Part shown: in pieces, positions 63,734 through 64,000 of the stretch | Layout of the letters: every line of letters starts with the position of its first letter | How positions within the stretch are numbered: the first letter of the stretch is position 1 | Source: Saccharothrix deserti | GTDB taxonomy: Bacteria > Actinomycetota > Actinomycetes > Mycobacteriales > Pseudonocardiaceae | Direction of reading: 5' to 3' | DNA length: 64,000 bases | NCBI RefSeq assembly: GCF_009769385.1 | Contig: NZ_ML775959.1 | Span: forward strand, 62,001 to 126,000 | Notes under the pieces: model-generated | What the model saw: only the letters and a program-made list of their open reading frames with translations | Database searches by the model: none | Told to the model about the DNA's origin: nothing | Translations under genes and position numbers: made by a program

Positions 63734-64000
63734 TCATCCCGGTGAGCCGACCGCGGATCCTCGCCGCAACGCGGTGGCGATCTCGATCATCCGCCGGGTC
63801 TGGTACTCGATCGCGGCCATGTTGTCCTCGGTGACGTTCTCCGCGAGTCGTCCGGGAACCGCCTTCGGGCCGGAGACCGAACTGACCCCGTAGGGGTTGC
63901 CGTTGCTCGGCGCGAGTTGGATGTCGTCGGCGACGCCCGGCGGGACGATGATCGCGCCCCAGTGGTAGAAGACGTTGTTCAGCGACAGGATCGTGCTTTC
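63734..64000 (-). CDS. wrbA: WrbA-type NAD(P)H:quinone oxidoreductase, 3' part only
   Basis: The C-terminal 88 residues are visible; the gene continues past the right edge. STILSLNNVFYHWGAIIVPP then NGNPYGVSSVSGP and AAIEYQTRRMIEIATALRRG match the end of WrbA flavodoxin-like quinone reductases. It precedes the NRPS operon on the same strand and could supply reduced flavin or keep a quinone-like product reduced. Confidence 0.85.
   Translation of the reverse strand, partial: ESTILSLNNVFYHWGAIIVPPGVADDIQLAPSNGNPYGVSSVSGPKAVPGRLAENVTEDNMAAIEYQTRRMIEIATALRRGSAVGSPG

Overview
The window is very GC-rich DNA with GTG starts, mycothiol-type redox genes, many secreted sugar-active enzymes and an NB-ARC/TPR regulator. 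It reads as the chromosome of a mycelial actinomycete, most likely Pseudonocardiales (Saccharothrix/Lentzea/Actinosynnema type). That placement is inferred from protein style, not from a marker gene.

Layout. 1-8.8 kb: Fn3 surface protein, MoxR ATPase, DUF58 protein and TgpA-like transglutaminase-fold protein, facing a Ser/Thr kinase. 8.9-14.3 kb: an acyl-CoA ligase scar, two universal stress proteins, an intact MFS exporter, half of a second MFS gene and a P450 with a frameshifted tail. 14.2-22.7 kb: a hypothetical protein, a Tat-exported cholesterol-oxidase-like flavoenzyme, GH95 fucosidase, hemerythrin protein and PL11 rhamnogalacturonan lyase. 22.9-33.1 kb: NB-ARC/TPR regulator, an uncharacterised 318-aa protein, and a tightly overlapping operon of giant lipoprotein, TPR-CHAT protease and TIR protein with a ubiquitin-like tail; this looks like an undescribed conflict or signalling system. 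33.4-42 kb: GH5 cellulase, GH3-PA14-ricin glucosidase, lectin-tailed PIG-L deacetylase, SDR and methyltransferase. 42-53 kb: serine hydrolase, a trypsin-like protease with a small partner, DUF3152 metalloprotease, a two-component system, a pentapeptide protein and an ABC importer with a fused permease and no ATPase. 53.1-53.6 kb: five tRNA genes, two of them abnormal.

54-64 kb holds a probable biosynthetic locus. On the minus strand, an indigoidine-synthetase-type NRPS (A-Ox-T-TE, with a tautomerase at its end), a pseudouridine-5'-phosphate glycosidase homologue (PsuG/IndA family) and a PRPP synthetase are joined by a 1-4 nt gap and a TGATG overlap, with WrbA upstream. Facing them are LysR, an Rv2466c-type nitroreductase, an EamA exporter and a methyltransferase. 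Glutamine cyclisation plus a C-glycosidase plus ribose-phosphate supply suggests a C-nucleoside or azaquinone pathway. The tautomerase has its own Shine-Dalgarno and ATG-Pro start inside the NRPS gene.

Two small-scale themes recur. Short tandem duplications lie on or beside stop codons at four genes, and truncated gene remnants are common (acyl-CoA ligase, MFS, LOG, two EamA tails).
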